Of a DNA stretch of 64,000 bases, positions 63,839-64,000 are shown one piece after another. The position numbers and the translations under genes are program-made. The notes beneath the pieces are model-generated. The model saw only the letters and a list, made by a program, of their open reading frames with translations. It was not told the DNA's origin and did no database searches. The stretch's first letter is position 1, and the number at the start of each line of letters is the position of its first letter. The DNA is from Caloranaerobacter ferrireducens (GTDB taxonomy: Bacteria; Bacillota; Clostridia; Tissierellales; Thermohalobacteraceae). The stretch lies in the NCBI RefSeq assembly GCF_001730685.1, contig NZ_MDJR01000003.1:124001-188000 (forward strand), read 5' to 3'.

Positions 63839-64000
63839 ATGATGGATAAAATAAATAATTTAAATTCTGAAAATATTGATGTAAGTATAATAGAAAAAGA
63901 ATGTCATAGGTATACAGATTATTTATTGTTTTTCTTTCTATTATTAGTTGAATTATGGGGTGGAGTATTCAAAAAGAATAGTCTTTTATTTTTCTATTTG
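63839..64000 (+). CDS. Partial gene, N-terminal 54 codons visible
   Basis: ATG 63839 (a second ATG follows at once) opens a frame that runs off the window. The visible part has a polar N-terminus (about 26 residues, several N and E), then a hydrophobic segment of about 15 residues ending in LVELWGG. GATGGGAGTGG upstream can serve as ribosome site. I do not recognise the family; a membrane protein is likely. Confidence 0.6.
   Translation, partial: MMDKINNLNSENIDVSIIEKECHRYTDYLLFFFLLLVELWGGVFKKNSLLFFYL

Noticed and set aside
1-64000. CRISPR array, rRNA genes, prophage
   Set aside because: No regularly spaced direct repeats, no rRNA-like sequence and no phage structural genes were seen.

Overview
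The window comes from an AT-rich (roughly 30% GC), endospore-forming member of the Clostridia. Evidence for sporulation is direct: SpoVD, SpoIIGA, SigE, SigG, SpoIVA, a Spo0E-type regulator, a YhcN/YlaJ lipoprotein and a YlmC/YmxH protein are all present. The MurE-type ligase carries the DNPR motif of meso-diaminopimelate enzymes, as expected for a Clostridium- or Tissierella-like organism. The genus cannot be fixed from sequence alone. Almost every gene is on the + strand; exceptions are ychF, one small unknown membrane protein, a transposase remnant and tRNA-Pro.

Layout. (1) 1-8.3 kb is a loose accessory zone of single-gene units: a 2H phosphoesterase, a PHP hydrolase, a tautomerase, a methyltransferase, a nucleotidyltransferase, a cupin, an alpha/beta hydrolase, an EFR1 flavodoxin-ferredoxin and a GNAT acetyltransferase. 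They are mixed with decaying genes: a lipoprotein gene with an in-frame stop, a HAD phosphatase with its middle deleted, and a cupin fragment. (2) 8.4-15.1 kb holds ychF and the high-affinity phosphate system pstS, pstC-pstA-pstB-phoU. Each of the two promoters has an 11-bp-periodic Pho box exactly 26 bp upstream of its TATAAT. (3) 15.2-21.1 kb carries a membrane-anchored ferrochelatase-like protein, the M16 peptidase pair YfmF/YfmH, lgt and spo0E. (4) 21.1-21.7 kb is a gene-free stretch with a dispersed repeat, a long imperfect palindrome and two MraZ-box clusters in opposite orientation.

(5) 21.7-38.5 kb is the division and cell wall (dcw) cluster mraZ-rsmH-ftsL-spoVD-murE-mraY-murD-ftsW-murG-murA-ftsQ-DUF881-DUF881-sbp-ftsA-ftsZ. 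murF is missing from its usual place. (6) 38.6-45.4 kb is spoIIGA-sigE, sigG, ylmC, nrdR, pgeF and a PhoP/PhoR-type two-component system, which is the plausible regulator of the pst promoters 30 kb away. (7) 45.5-47.3 kb is a degenerate patch with an amidase pseudogene, a small membrane protein and an ISL3 transposase remnant. (8) 47.3-54.5 kb is a YIEGIA-capping subunit pair, a DUF512 radical-SAM protein, der, plsY, gpsA and spoIVA, the last behind a SigE-like promoter. (9) 54.6-58.9 kb is tRNA-Pro(GGG) on the - strand, an HlyD-like protein and the ylmE-sepF-yggT-ylmH-divIVA group that follows ftsZ in many Firmicutes. (10) 58.9-64 kb is a T-box leader with ileS, then mtnN, aroF and a gene cut by the window edge.

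Functionally the window links septum formation (FtsZ, FtsA, SepF, DivIVA), lipid II synthesis and polymerisation, and the mother-cell and forespore sigma factors that act once the asymmetric septum forms. The most unusual items are the structured palindrome and dispersed repeat upstream of mraZ, the inverted distal MraZ box, the matched pair of Pho-box promoters and the membrane-anchored ferrochelatase-like protein.
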